Shown here: in pieces, positions 26,131-35,393 of the stretch
How positions within the stretch are numbered: the first letter of the stretch is position 1
Layout: each line of letters opens with the position of its first letter
NCBI GenBank assembly: GCA_965248495.1
Contig: CBDFJL010000003.1
Coordinates: forward strand, 2,170,001-2,234,000
DNA: 64,000 nt
Reading direction: 5' to 3'
Source of the DNA: CAUYXS01 sp965248495
Lineage (GTDB): Bacteria; Chloroflexota; Dehalococcoidia; Lucifugimonadales; Australimonadaceae
Made by a program: the position numbers and the translations under genes
Notes under the pieces: model-generated
Database searches by the model: none
The model's input: only the letters and a program-made list of their open reading frames with translations
What the model was told of the DNA's origin: nothing

Positions 26131-28252
26131 CTACTTGGTGGTGGCGGCCACCGCTCCGTTGCCGTTCAGGCTGGCCCCTTCGTGGGCGCCATCGCCTGAC
26201 TCGGGAGCTGCAGGACCATGGCCATTGGTCCGCTGCTGGCGCTTCCCCCGCAACGAGGCCTCGTCCAGGCGGAACGTCGACACCAGGTCCATCAGGCTTG
26301 CGGCAGTCCCCGACAGGTCCTTCGCCGAGGTCACCATCTGGTCGACCTGGGCGCTCATCTCCTCCGCCGACGCGGACATCTCCTCGGTCGCGGCACTACT
26401 CTCCTGGGTCACCGCCGCAACCGCCTCGATGGACTTGGTCACCTCCGCAGAAGACCCGGCCATGCCCTTGGCCGCCTCCGAGTTCTGCCCAGCCACCTCG
26501 CTGATGCCGTCGATGGTCTTCACCATCTCGTCGCTGGAGGCCGAGACCTCCTCCGACGCGGCGGATATCTGCTCTACCTGGGTCGAGACCAACTGCACCG
26601 CATCGCTGATGCGCTGCAACGCCTGGCCCGACTCTTCGGTAAGCTTGGCGTTGTCTTCGACCTCCTTCGAGCCCTCCTCGGTCGCCTTGATCGAATCCTC
26701 GACGCCCTTCTGGACCGTCTCGATGAGGTTGGCTATCTCCTTAGTCGCTTCGGTCACCCGCTCTGCGAGCTTGCGGACCTCGTCCGCGACGACCGCGAAT
26801 CCGCGGCCCTGCTCGCCAGCCCGTGCCGCCTCGATGGCGGCGTTGAGAGCCAGCAGGTTCGTCTGGGCTGCGATGTCGTCGATGACCGCAACGATCTTGC
26901 CGATCTCGGCTGACTGCTGGCCCAGTCCTTCGATCTTCTCGGATGCCGCCGAAACGGCACCCCGGACGCGCTCCATGCCGTCGACGGTGCGGCGCACCGC
27001 CTCCATGCCCTGCCCAGCCGCCTCCGAGATCTGGCGGGCGCCGTCGGCCGCCTCCTGCGCGTTGCGTGCGACGTCGCCGGTCGCGTTCGACACCTGGTTC
27101 ACGATGGTCGACGCCCTGGTCGACCGCCGCCGCCTGCTGCTCCGAGCCCCTGGCGATCGTGTCGATGGCCGAGGTCAGTCCGGCCACGGCCTGCGTCGTC
27201 TCCTGGACCGACTGTGCCTGCTCGCTCGAGCCCTTGGCGACCTGCCCGGACGTCGATGCGATGCCCTGGGTCGCCTGCCTTGCCTGCTCGGCCGCGGTGG
27301 CCAGTACCTGCGAGGCGCTGGCCACCTCGGTGGCCGTGCTCGTCACCTCGCCAATCAGTCCTCGCAGGCTCCCGACCATCTTGGACAGCGCGTTGCCCAG
27401 CGCATCCTTCTCGGACTTGGCCGCTACGTCGACCGTGAGATCGCCGGCGGCGATCCGGTCAGCAGCGCTAACGGTTTCGGTGAGGTACTCGCGCATGTCG
27501 TTGTACGACTTGGCCATGTCGCCAACCTCGTCTGAAGAGGTCACGTTCACGTCGACCGTGACGTCACCAACCGCGATCTGCACGAGGCCATTCCGCACGG
27601 CGTTGATACCGGTGGTGATGCCCCGGGACAGGAAGAAGGCAACTGCGGCCAGCAGCGCGGCGGCCATGACGGTCCCCCACAAAAGCACGTTCTTCGCGGT
27701 CGATGCCGCGGAGGCTGAGGCCGCCGCGCGTACGTCCAACAGCGAGCGTTCCTCTGCGTCTAGATCGGCCAAGAGGCCTCGGATCCGGTCTTGGATGTCC
27801 TTGCCGGCGTCGGTCAGAACGACAGCGAGAGCGGCCTCGAAGCTCTGGGTATCGCGGAGGTTGATGGTGTCCGCGAGCTCGGCGAACTTGGCCGCGACCA
27901 GCGGTTTCAATGCGTCGATCCTCTCCGTCTGCTTCGAGTTGTCGATGGTCAGCTCACGGAGGTGAGCGATCTTCCCATCGACCACGCCGATCGCTGCCGT
28001 GTATGGCTCCAGGTAGCGATTGGCACCCGTGATGACGAACCCGCGCTGCCCGGTTTCTGCGTCCTTCAACGCGGAGTCAATCTCCGCGACGGACTCAATC
28101 ACTTCGTGCGTGTGTGTCACCTGAGCCTCGTTCCGTATCAGCGAGTTCACGCTGGTGTACGACACGACGGCGATGACGACCAGCACCGCCAACGCAACTC
28201 CAAAGCCCCCGTATAGTTTGGCTCCGATCTTGATCTTCATCCACGTACTCAT
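26131..28252 (-). pseudogene. methyl-accepting chemotaxis protein with CHASE3 sensor, frameshifted
   Basis: Starts MSTWMKIKIGAKLYGGFG at ATG 28252 (GGAG 4-5 nt before). TM1 is about residues 13-35. A periplasmic CHASE3 domain follows (DAETGQRGFVITGANRYLEP), then TM2 (LLWGTVMAAALLAAVAFFL), two HAMP-like units (VGDVTVDVNVTSSDEVGDM, AAGDLTVDVAAKSEKDALG) and the signalling domain with the highly conserved hairpin tip [20 protein letters not shown] and [20 protein letters not shown]. At 27114-27116 (CCC on the plus strand) the frame shifts: EQQAAAVDQ is followed by nonsense, while removing one base restores [18 protein letters not shown]. Read as written, the receptor would lose its CheW/CheA-binding half. 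It lies upstream of cheW. Confidence 0.85.
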
Positions 28253-28350
28253 TCGCTCCGTGTGGTTTGACGACATCGGGTCAGCTGCACACGCGGCTTG
28301 GTTGGGCCTCGCGCAGTCCGCCTCCATCCGAACGTAGCAGCGGGGCTCGC

Positions 28351-28374
28351 TACACATGAGCGGACGCATGTGTA
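28351..28374. promoter_or_regulatory. inverted repeat upstream of the chemoreceptor gene
   Basis: TACACATG (28351-28358) and CATGTGTA (28367-28374) form a perfect 8-bp dyad with an 8-nt spacer, about 100 bp upstream of the MCP start. The symmetry and spacing suit a dimeric repressor site. A second palindrome, CATGCGCGCATG, lies at 28408-28419. No regulator is assigned. Confidence 0.4.
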
Positions 28375-28732
28375 ATTCCTTGTGCGGGCCTCCCCTCATA
28401 AGGGCTACATGCGCGCATGCAGTACGTGGGGCATGGGCTCAGGTGTGCGTCTGCCGCTGCCGGGGCCAGCCCGCAGGCGCGAGGTTCGGCTGTCAGGGGA
28501 GGGTCGGTGATAGGCGCTGGCGCCCTACGGGGAACCCACGACGGGCCCGGACGTCGAAGCGCCCCGCGATCTTGCGACGGCGGGGCGCTACTACGGGCCG
28601 ACTGGAGAGGGGTCGGTTGGTCGGCTATGGATAGCTTTACTTACGGGAGGCTAGGCGACGCCTCGGCTTGGGAGCGGGCTCGGGCTCGGCCTCCCGATCA
28701 AAGCTGTCACCGTTTGTCATCGGCTCCCGGCC
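28375..28732. other. intergenic stretch between two minus-strand genes
   Basis: I find no gene here. It holds the palindrome at 28408-28419 and the hairpin at 28559-28588. Short open frames on the plus strand show no family motifs. Confidence 0.45.
28559..28588. terminator. GC-rich hairpin downstream of the 28733-29380 gene
   Basis: GCGCCCCGC (28559-28567) pairs perfectly with GCGGGGCGC (28580-28588), 145 nt beyond the stop of the minus-strand coiled-coil gene. No clear T-run follows. Confidence 0.5.
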
Positions 28733-29380
28733 TCACGGGCTGAGCGCCTTCATGCGGAGCGCCTCGGTGAAGGCCTGCTGGGCCTCCAACTCGGACTGCA
28801 CGGCTAGCTGCATCTTCTCGATGCCGGCGATGGCCTTACGGATATCCTCGTCGACGCGCTCCTTCTGGGCACGCATCGCCTCGATGGCCTCCGCCTGCGT
28901 CTCTTCGCGGATGCGCTTCGTGTCCTGGTCGGTCTGCTCCGTGACGGAGCGCCGGTAGTCCTCCGCCTCGTTGCGCACGGCCGCCATGTAGGCGTCGGCC
29001 TCTTCCCGGGCGAGGGTCGCTCGCTCAAGCTCGGCGTGGGACCCCGCCCACTTATCCTCGGCCTGCGTGCGCAGCCGCCGGGCGGCCTCCAGCTCCTCCT
29101 CGGCCTCCTCGCGCATCTGAGCGCAAAGCTCCTCGGTGGCGTCGACCGTCTGGCGCTGGACCTGCGAGCGGTACTTCTCGGCCTCGGCCTTGAGGGCCTG
29201 GGCCTGCTCCAGCTTCCGGTCCGCGTCGTGGCTATAGACCATCGCGCGGGCCAGCATCGCCGTGATGGGCTCGTCGGAGTCGGGCGCGGAGGCGAGCATC
29301 GCCGTGATGGGCTCCTCGTATCCGTGGACCGCTACCTCCTCGGCATAGCCGTTAGTGGAGCCGTTGGCCTCTTGCGTCAT
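28733..29380 (-). CDS. DivIVA-like coiled-coil protein
   Basis: 215 residues. After a short N-terminal region with a tandem repeat (EEPITAMLASAP, DEPITAMLARAM) it is a continuous coiled coil (SHDADRKLEQAQALKAEAEK, LEAARRLRTQAEDKWAGSHA, IEKMQLAVQSELEAQQAF). It is the intact paralogue of the frameshifted gene at 17322. ATG 29380 follows GGGAG at 7-8 nt; the upstream extension is not supported. These proteins resemble DivIVA/GpsB-like scaffolds in composition only; I see no canonical DivIVA N-terminal motif. A polar or cytoskeletal role is an inference. Confidence 0.7.
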   Translation of the reverse strand: MTQEANGSTNGYAEEVAVHGYEEPITAMLASAPDSDEPITAMLARAMVYSHDADRKLEQAQALKAEAEKYRSQVQRQTVDATEELCAQMREEAEEELEAARRLRTQAEDKWAGSHAELERATLAREEADAYMAAVRNEAEDYRRSVTEQTDQDTKRIREETQAEAIEAMRAQKERVDEDIRKAIAGIEKMQLAVQSELEAQQAFTEALRMKALSP

Positions 29381-29593
29381 TGGGGGTCTCCCTCGATGGT
29401 GAGGCGCCGTCAGTAGACGGCGCACATGTCATCGCCAAAGGTCTGCCGTGTGTGCGGCCTGCCCAGCATAAGGAGGGGGCCACGGTGGGATCAGCAGGTC
29501 AACCCCCAATCGGTTTGGTGGTTTGCCCCTAGCCCAATCGGCTGAGCCCAACTCGGCCGATTTGCCAGTCGCGGGTACGCGGAGAGCGGCCGG

Positions 29594-29599
29594 TATAAT
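29594..29599 (+). promoter_or_regulatory. consensus -10 of a leaderless MFS gene
   Basis: TATAAT at 29594-29599 ends 7 nt before ATG 29607, placing the transcription start at the initiation codon. No Shine-Dalgarno sequence is present. Confidence 0.55.
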
Positions 29600-29606
29600 C
29601 GCCACG

Positions 29607-30896
29607 ATGAGTTCCCCGCCCGATGCGCGCCCCAGGTCCCTGCCCCAGCGGACCCCTTTCTACTATGGTTGGGTCATTCTCGGGGTCTCCGGTCTCGCGG
29701 TCTTCGCGTCCGGGCCCGGCCAGACCTACACCTTTTCGGTGTTCCTCGATCCCATCATCGAAGACACCGGGTGGTCCCGAACCCAGATCACGAGCATGTA
29801 TGCAGCCGGCTCGCTGACGGCGGCCGGGCTGATCATCCTGGTCGGGCGTCTGCTGGACCGCTTCGGCGCGCGGAAGGTGCTCACTGGGGCCGTCGTCCTG
29901 TTCGGCTTCGCGGCGCTGTGGATGAGCCGGGTCGACTCGACGCTCGACCTCTACATTGGGTTCGCCGCCATCCGCACCCTTGGCCAGGGTGCCATGACGA
30001 TGGTGCCGACGACGCTGGTGGCGATCTGGTTCGTCCGCCGGCGCGCCCAGGCGACATCGCTGGCGGTCATCGGCGGCGCGCTGAGCGCAGCGACCCTGCC
30101 GATCGCGGCGCACCTGCTGATCTCACGCTATGGCTGGCAGGGCGCCTGGGTCGGACTGGCGATCGGCATTTGGGCGGTCATGCTGCTGCCCGCCCTGCTC
30201 CTCGTGCGCCGCTCTCCTGAGTCCGTGGGGCTGCTCCCGGACGGAGCGCGCGAGTCATCGTCGTCCGCCACTTCGCAGATGACGTTGGGGTCCTCCGACG
30301 GCTTCACGCTGGCGGAGGCGATGCACACACGGGCGTTCTGGTTCCTGCTCCTGGCTGGGTCGTCCTTCTCGCTCATTGGCACGGCTCTGACCTTCCACAA
30401 CGTCTCGCTCCTGACCGGCAAAGGGCTGGAGCCGGGGGTCGCCGCGGGCGTCCTCGGCGTCATGGCCCTCGTATCGCTCGGTGCGAACCTCGCGGCGGGC
30501 GTCCTGAACGATCGGTTCCCCAACCGGCTGGTGCTCGCCGGCGCACAGGGGCTGCTCATCACCGCGATGCTGTTCACCTTCGTGATCTCAGCGACGTGGA
30601 TGGCTTTCGTCTATGGGGCGCTATTGGGAGTCGGCCAGGGCTTCGGCATGAACACGATCACGGTGATCTGGCCCAACTACTTCGGCCGCAAGCGCCTCGG
30701 CAGCATCAGAGGCGTCGCCATGACCAGCACCATGGCCTTCGCCGCGCTGGGACCCCTCCCCTTCAGCGTGCTGTACGACGCCTCCGGCTCCTACAGCCTG
30801 GCCATCCTCGTGTTCCTCGCGCTCCCCGTGGTCTGCGCGACGCTGGCGATCATGGCCCCGCGGCCAACCAAGGCCGCGGCCCTGGCACCCGCCTAA
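29607..30896 (+). CDS. MFS transporter (OFA/monocarboxylate-type)
   Basis: 429-residue carrier with about 12 transmembrane segments. FYYGWVILGVSG, TYTFSVFLDP, GWSRTQITSMYAAG, GRLLDRFGARKVL and WFVRRRAQATSL are shared with the carrier at 12762 and place it in the same MFS branch. A charged central loop (SPESVGLLPDGARESSSS) separates the halves. The substrate is probably an organic acid, inferred from the family. The frame reaches back to 29523, but a consensus -10 immediately before ATG 29607 decides the start. Confidence 0.85.
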   Translation: MSSPPDARPRSLPQRTPFYYGWVILGVSGLAVFASGPGQTYTFSVFLDPIIEDTGWSRTQITSMYAAGSLTAAGLIILVGRLLDRFGARKVLTGAVVLFGFAALWMSRVDSTLDLYIGFAAIRTLGQGAMTMVPTTLVAIWFVRRRAQATSLAVIGGALSAATLPIAAHLLISRYGWQGAWVGLAIGIWAVMLLPALLLVRRSPESVGLLPDGARESSSSATSQMTLGSSDGFTLAEAMHTRAFWFLLLAGSSFSLIGTALTFHNVSLLTGKGLEPGVAAGVLGVMALVSLGANLAAGVLNDRFPNRLVLAGAQGLLITAMLFTFVISATWMAFVYGALLGVGQGFGMNTITVIWPNYFGRKRLGSIRGVAMTSTMAFAALGPLPFSVLYDASGSYSLAILVFLALPVVCATLAIMAPRPTKAAALAPA

Positions 30897-31033
30897 CGCG
30901 GAGCCCGACCCGAGCCCTACGCCCGATGCCAGAGGCAGACGCAGCGGGGCCGGCTGGTGAGAAGAACCACCTTCGCGTTAGTCCAAGTTGACGATAGCCA
31001 CCGGTAGCCGGGGCGCTCAGCTGGCGCGGGCGT

Positions 31034-32575
31034 CTAGCCTCCGCCACCACGCAGCCGCGCCACGATGACGAGGGCCAGCGCGCCTCCGGCGATGATCCCG
31101 ATGATGATCAAGCCGAGGGCTGGAGCGCCGTCAAAGGGCAGCCTGAAGCGGTCAAACGGGGTTGGCGTGGGTGTTGGTCCGGGCGGGCCTTCCAGGTCGG
31201 CCGGGGGCGCAGCGGTGGCCGTGGGACGCGCCGGCACCGCGGTCGGCTGAGCAGTTGGCACGGGCGTCGCTGGGGCGGGCGTCGGCGTCGGCACCGGCGT
31301 GTCGTCGGGTTGCGGCAGTGGGGATGTCGGCGTCGGGGTTGGCTTCGGTGCCTCGGGCTGGGGGAGCACCGGCGCCGGAGCGGCGGCGGCGAAACGGTAG
31401 GCCCGGCCGTCGAAGCCAAGCACGTAGACCTCTCCGATCTCGTCGATGCCAAACGATGGGACCTGGAAACCGGCCTGGAGCAACTCGACCGGCCCGGTGC
31501 GCACCCCCTGCTCGTAGCGCAGCGCCCAGATCCGGCCCGAGCAGAAGTCGGCGTACAGGTAGTGGCCGATCAGCGCCGGGGCCCGCTGGCCCCGATAGAC
31601 GCGGCCACCGGTGATGGAGCACTCCTCGCCGGCGTTTCCGTACTCCGCGACCGGCAGCTCCAGATCGCTGGCGTCACAGGTCGCCGCGAGGAAGCAGTGT
31701 GCGCCCTCCATGACGTTCCAGCCGTAGTTGCCGGCCTCCTCGACGACGTCCACCTCCTCCCAATCACTCTGCCCGACGTCCGCGACCCAGAGAGCACCCG
31801 TCGCGCCCTCACCCATGCTGTCAAACGAGAAGCGCCAGGGGTTTCGGAAGCCGTACGCCCAGACCTCCGGCCGGGGGGTCACTACATCGGGCGCCGGCAC
31901 CTTCAAGCCGCCGAAGAACGGGTTGTCGGTGGGGATGACGTAGGGCTCGCCCGCCTTGGAATCACGCACGTCCAACCGGACGATCGTGCCAAGCAGCGTG
32001 CTGGGGTCCTGGCCATTGTCGAACGGATCGGCTCCCGCTCCTCCGTCCCCGAAGCCTGCGTACAGCATCCCGTCCGGACCAAACTCGATCATGCCGCCGT
32101 TATGGTTGGCGAAGGGCTGAACGACCTCGAGGATGGCTAGCTCGCTGCCAAGGTCGGCGAGGTTGCGGTCCGTCGATACAGAGAAACGCGACAGCACCGT
32201 GCGGGAGGGGCCTTCCGCCGTGTAGTTCACGTAGAAGTAGCCGTTCTCGGCGAAGTCGGGGTCGAACGCGAGGCCGAGCAGCCCCTGCTCAGTGCCCGAC
32301 GAGTTGACGCGATCCCGTATGTCCATGAAGACGCCGGCGGCCGGGATGGTGTCGATGTTGGGCAGGACTCGGATGACGCCGGCCTGCTCGACGACGAAGA
32401 TACGATTGCTCCCGTCGCCCGCGTGGGTCAGCAACACCGGTCGCACGAAGCGCAACTCTGGGAAGGCGCGCTCGAGGGTGACAGTCGTGCCCTCCTGAGC
32501 CAACGCGCCGTTGCTGAACGCACCGACGAACGCCGAAGAGACCAGCAGCGCCGCGATGCCGAGGGCTGATCGCAC
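31034..32575 (-). CDS. PQQ-dependent sugar dehydrogenase family protein, membrane-tethered
   Basis: Secreted six-bladed beta-propeller of the glucose/sorbosone (aldose sugar) dehydrogenase family. A signal peptide ends near GALAQEG. Family motifs are GDGSNRIFVVEQAG, EQGLLGLAFDPDF, FANHNGGMIEFGPDGMLY with the catalytic His, YGFRNPWRFSFD and ADVGQSDWEEVDV. After residue ~385 comes a long Pro/Thr-rich stalk (TPTPTSPLPQ...PTPTPTPF) and a C-terminal membrane helix (LGLIIIGIIAGGALALVIV) ending in basic residues. The enzyme is thus held on the outer face on a flexible stalk. 513 residues; the uxaA gene lies 5 nt upstream on the same strand. Confidence 0.85.
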   Translation of the reverse strand: MRSALGIAALLVSSAFVGAFSNGALAQEGTTVTLERAFPELRFVRPVLLTHAGDGSNRIFVVEQAGVIRVLPNIDTIPAAGVFMDIRDRVNSSGTEQGLLGLAFDPDFAENGYFYVNYTAEGPSRTVLSRFSVSTDRNLADLGSELAILEVVQPFANHNGGMIEFGPDGMLYAGFGDGGAGADPFDNGQDPSTLLGTIVRLDVRDSKAGEPYVIPTDNPFFGGLKVPAPDVVTPRPEVWAYGFRNPWRFSFDSMGEGATGALWVADVGQSDWEEVDVVEEAGNYGWNVMEGAHCFLAATCDASDLELPVAEYGNAGEECSITGGRVYRGQRAPALIGHYLYADFCSGRIWALRYEQGVRTGPVELLQAGFQVPSFGIDEIGEVYVLGFDGRAYRFAAAAPAPVLPQPEAPKPTPTPTSPLPQPDDTPVPTPTPAPATPVPTAQPTAVPARPTATAAPPADLEGPPGPTPTPTPFDRFRLPFDGAPALGLIIIGIIAGGALALVIVARLRGGGG

Positions 32576-32580
32576 CGCCG

Positions 32581-34104
32581 CTACATCACCGCGCCGAGCT
32601 GCCAGGGCGTGAACTCTTCGTCCCCGAAGCCCAGCTCTTCGCTCTTTGACTTACGGCCGGACGCTGTCTGCAGAATCAGGTCGAACAGGCGCAGCCCTGC
32701 GTCGTCGAGCGACTCGCCATCCAGCACCGGGCCGAGGTTGATGTCCATGTCCTCGCGCATCGACTCGTACATCGGCGTGTTGGTAGCCAGCTTCAGGCTC
32801 GGGACCGGCTTGCAGCCGAAGACCGAGCCGCGGCCCGTGGTGAAGCAGACCATGTTGGCCCCCCCGGCCACCATCCCCGTCACCGACACGGGGTCGTAGC
32901 CCGGGGTGTTCATGAAGTTGAATCCCTTGGTCACGATCCGCTCGGCGTAGTCCACGACGTCGACCAGGTTGGTGGCCCCCCCCTTGGCCACCGCACCGAG
33001 TGACTTCTCATAGATCGTCGTCAGGCCGCCGGCCTTGTTGCCCGGCGAGGGATTGTTGTCCATCTGACCGCCGTTCTTGGCCGTATAGTCCTCCCACCAG
33101 CGGATGAAGGACAGCAGCTTGTCTGCCACCTCGGGGCTGCTGGCCCTTCGGGTCAGCAGGTGCTCAGCGCCGTAGACCTCCGGGGTCTCGCCGAGCACCG
33201 CGCTGCCTCCATGGCGGACCAACAGATCGGCGGCCTTGCCGAGGGCCGGGTTGGCGGTGATCCCGGAGTAGGCGTCGGACCCCCCGCACTCCAGGCCGAG
33301 GACGAGCTCCGAGGCCGGAACGCTCGATCGCCTCGCCCGGTTGGCCTCCTGCAGCATCTCGCGCACCCGCGCTTCGCCCTCCCGCACGCTGGCTGCCGTG
33401 CCGCCCAGGCCCTGGATGGTCATCGCCTGCACGGTGTCCCCCAGCGACAGACCCGTCGCCTCCAGGAGCGCATCCACCTGGTTGGTCTCGCAACCCAGGC
33501 CGACGATAAGCACGCCGGCGAAGTTGGGGTGGCGCGCATAGCCGGCGATCGTGCGCTGGAGCAGCGTCATCCCACCGCCGTGCGCGTCCATGCCACAACC
33601 GTAGCCGTGGGTCAACGCGACGACTCCATCGACGTTGGCGAACTCAGCCGGCATCGCGCGGAAGCGGTCCGCGATGTACCTAGCGACGGTCGCCGAGCAG
33701 TTCACGGTGGTGAGCACGCCGACGTAGTTGCGGGTCGCCACCTGGCCGTCGGCGCGGACGTAGCCGTCGAAGCTCGCCGCCTCGGTGGCGGGAAAGAAGT
33801 CAGTCGGCCTGGCCTCAGAGCCCGCCGCGTAGTCACGCGCGAAGGCACGTACCTCGACGTTGTGAGTGTGTACGTGGTCGCCGGGTGCGACGTCTTGGCT
33901 CGCAAAACCGATGATCTGGCCGTACTTGCGTACCGCCTCGCCCTCCGCGATGGCACGGATCGCGACCTTGTGGCCGGCCGGAATGGCCACGGCCACGGCG
34001 ACGCCCTCGCTCGGGAGCTCGGTCGCGGCAGCGAGGTCCTCGACGGCGACGACGACGTTATCGGCAGCGCTTAGCCTGACAGCCCGTGGCCTCGTGGTGG
34101 TCAT
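32581..34104 (-). CDS. uxaA: UxaA family altronate/galactarate-type dehydratase
   Basis: 507 residues. An N-terminal SAF domain (LSAADNVVVAVEDL, VAIPAGHKVAIRAI, GHHVH-like region DHVHTHNVE) is fused to the C-terminal dehydratase domain (NCSATVARYIADRF, THGYGCGMDAHG, GLGCETNQVDAL, LGLECGGSDAYSGITANPA). This matches full-length altronate dehydratase, which removes water from a sugar acid to give a 2-keto-3-deoxy acid. GGAGAGG precedes ATG 34104; an upstream ATG at 34122 lies before that site. The exact sugar acid cannot be read. The adjacent sugar dehydrogenase and aldo/keto reductase fit a role in sugar or sugar-acid oxidation. Confidence 0.85.
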   Translation of the reverse strand: MTTTRPRAVRLSAADNVVVAVEDLAAATELPSEGVAVAVAIPAGHKVAIRAIAEGEAVRKYGQIIGFASQDVAPGDHVHTHNVEVRAFARDYAAGSEARPTDFFPATEAASFDGYVRADGQVATRNYVGVLTTVNCSATVARYIADRFRAMPAEFANVDGVVALTHGYGCGMDAHGGGMTLLQRTIAGYARHPNFAGVLIVGLGCETNQVDALLEATGLSLGDTVQAMTIQGLGGTAASVREGEARVREMLQEANRARRSSVPASELVLGLECGGSDAYSGITANPALGKAADLLVRHGGSAVLGETPEVYGAEHLLTRRASSPEVADKLLSFIRWWEDYTAKNGGQMDNNPSPGNKAGGLTTIYEKSLGAVAKGGATNLVDVVDYAERIVTKGFNFMNTPGYDPVSVTGMVAGGANMVCFTTGRGSVFGCKPVPSLKLATNTPMYESMREDMDINLGPVLDGESLDDAGLRLFDLILQTASGRKSKSEELGFGDEEFTPWQLGAVM

Positions 34105-34149
34105 ATGTCCTCTCCGCGCCACCTAGAGCGGCGCGCCTGCGGGGTCCGC

Positions 34150-35058
34150 CTAGACCTGTTGCTTCCAGCCCTTGCCACGGGCTTCGAAGCGGCCGTGCAG
34201 GTCCTCCAGCGCCCTCGCGTCTATGTGCGGGCGCCGCACGATCGTCTCAACGTTGGAGCGCATGTGGGCTGTGTTCTGCGTGCCGATGATCGCCGTATCC
34301 ACCTCTGGATGGGCAAAGGTGAACGCCATCGCCAGCAGAATACGGTCGTCGGGCGCACCGGCGACCCTGCCATCGGCGCGCATCGCTTCGGCTCGGCGGA
34401 AGTACTCCGCCGAATAGGTCGACGGCGCTTCGCTGGCGCCCCAAGCGCCGTTGGCGATGGGGCGTTTCACGATGACGCCCATGCCCTTGGCCTTCGCCGC
34501 CTTCAGCAGTCCGGTCGTGCGGGCATGCTGATCGACCAAGTTGAACGAGGTCTGGAGCGTGTCGAAGTCGCCGCTGTCCACCGCCCAGCGAGCGGCTGCG
34601 TTGTCGCCGCTATAACCCAGGAACCGTGCCTTGCCCGCATCCCTTGCCCGCTGGAGAACGTCGATCACGTCGCCTTGCTCCAGTATCTCCACCGAGCACG
34701 AGTGCAGCTGAAGCACATCGACGCGGTCGGTCTTCATCAGGCGGAGGCTGCGGTCGATGCTGTGCTCCAGCGTCTCGCGCGTCCACGCCTCGCCTTGCCA
34801 GTCTCCGGCGGCGTGTCCACACTTGGTGGCCAGCACGTACTGGTCCCGGCGGTCGGCCACCGTCTTGCCGATGAGCTCCTCGCTGAGGCCGTAGCAGGCA
34901 GCGGTATCCAGAAAGTTGATACCCGCGTCGAGCGCGGCACCCAACACCTGACCCGCGCGCCCCACGGGGTCGTCCGTCTGGCTCTCACCGATCTCGGCAA
35001 GGCCGGCGCCGAGCCGCGTGATCCGGAGGCCGGTCCGCCCGAGTTCGGTCGTCTCCAT
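34150..35058 (-). CDS. aldo/keto reductase
   Basis: 302 residues from ATG 35058 (METTELGRTGLRITRLG). The catalytic tetrad is present: Asp and Tyr in NFLDTAACYGLSEELIG, Lys in VLATKCG and His in VLQLHSC. TAIIGTQNTAHM near the C-terminus is the cofactor-binding segment. It reduces or oxidises carbonyl/alcohol pairs with NADPH or NADH. Located 45 nt upstream of uxaA on the same strand, it is likely co-transcribed. The upstream extension to 35214 is not family-like. Confidence 0.9.
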   Translation of the reverse strand: METTELGRTGLRITRLGAGLAEIGESQTDDPVGRAGQVLGAALDAGINFLDTAACYGLSEELIGKTVADRRDQYVLATKCGHAAGDWQGEAWTRETLEHSIDRSLRLMKTDRVDVLQLHSCSVEILEQGDVIDVLQRARDAGKARFLGYSGDNAAARWAVDSGDFDTLQTSFNLVDQHARTTGLLKAAKAKGMGVIVKRPIANGAWGASEAPSTYSAEYFRRAEAMRADGRVAGAPDDRILLAMAFTFAHPEVDTAIIGTQNTAHMRSNVETIVRRPHIDARALEDLHGRFEARGKGWKQQV

Positions 35059-35393
35059 TGGGGCAACCGTACCACGGGCCTCGAGTGCGGTCACCCAGCG
35101 CGGGTACCCAAGCCTGGGCAGCGCTCGACGGTCACGCGCCGGACCGCCATGGCTTCCGTTAGGAGAGCAACGCCGCGGTTGGGTTCCGGTATCGGACGCC
35201 GCGGGCGGCGCCACTTTCCACCGATCGAGAACCGAGACGAATTGGAAGCAGGCTAGCGGCCGATTTGGTGGTGAGCCCTACATCGGCCCGGCGCGTCCAC
35301 TGCTACCGTCGATAGAAGGAAACACCCAATCCTGGGTCATGTATCGCGGCCGCGAGCACGTGCTTGCGCCGTTCACGCCGGAGGAGGCGTAGC

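Noticed and set aside
35339..35392. 17-codon frame MYRGREHVLAPFTPEEA before the membrane protein
   Set aside because: It could be a leader peptide, but it has no ribosome binding site of its own and overlaps the binding site of the next gene. Too little to call.
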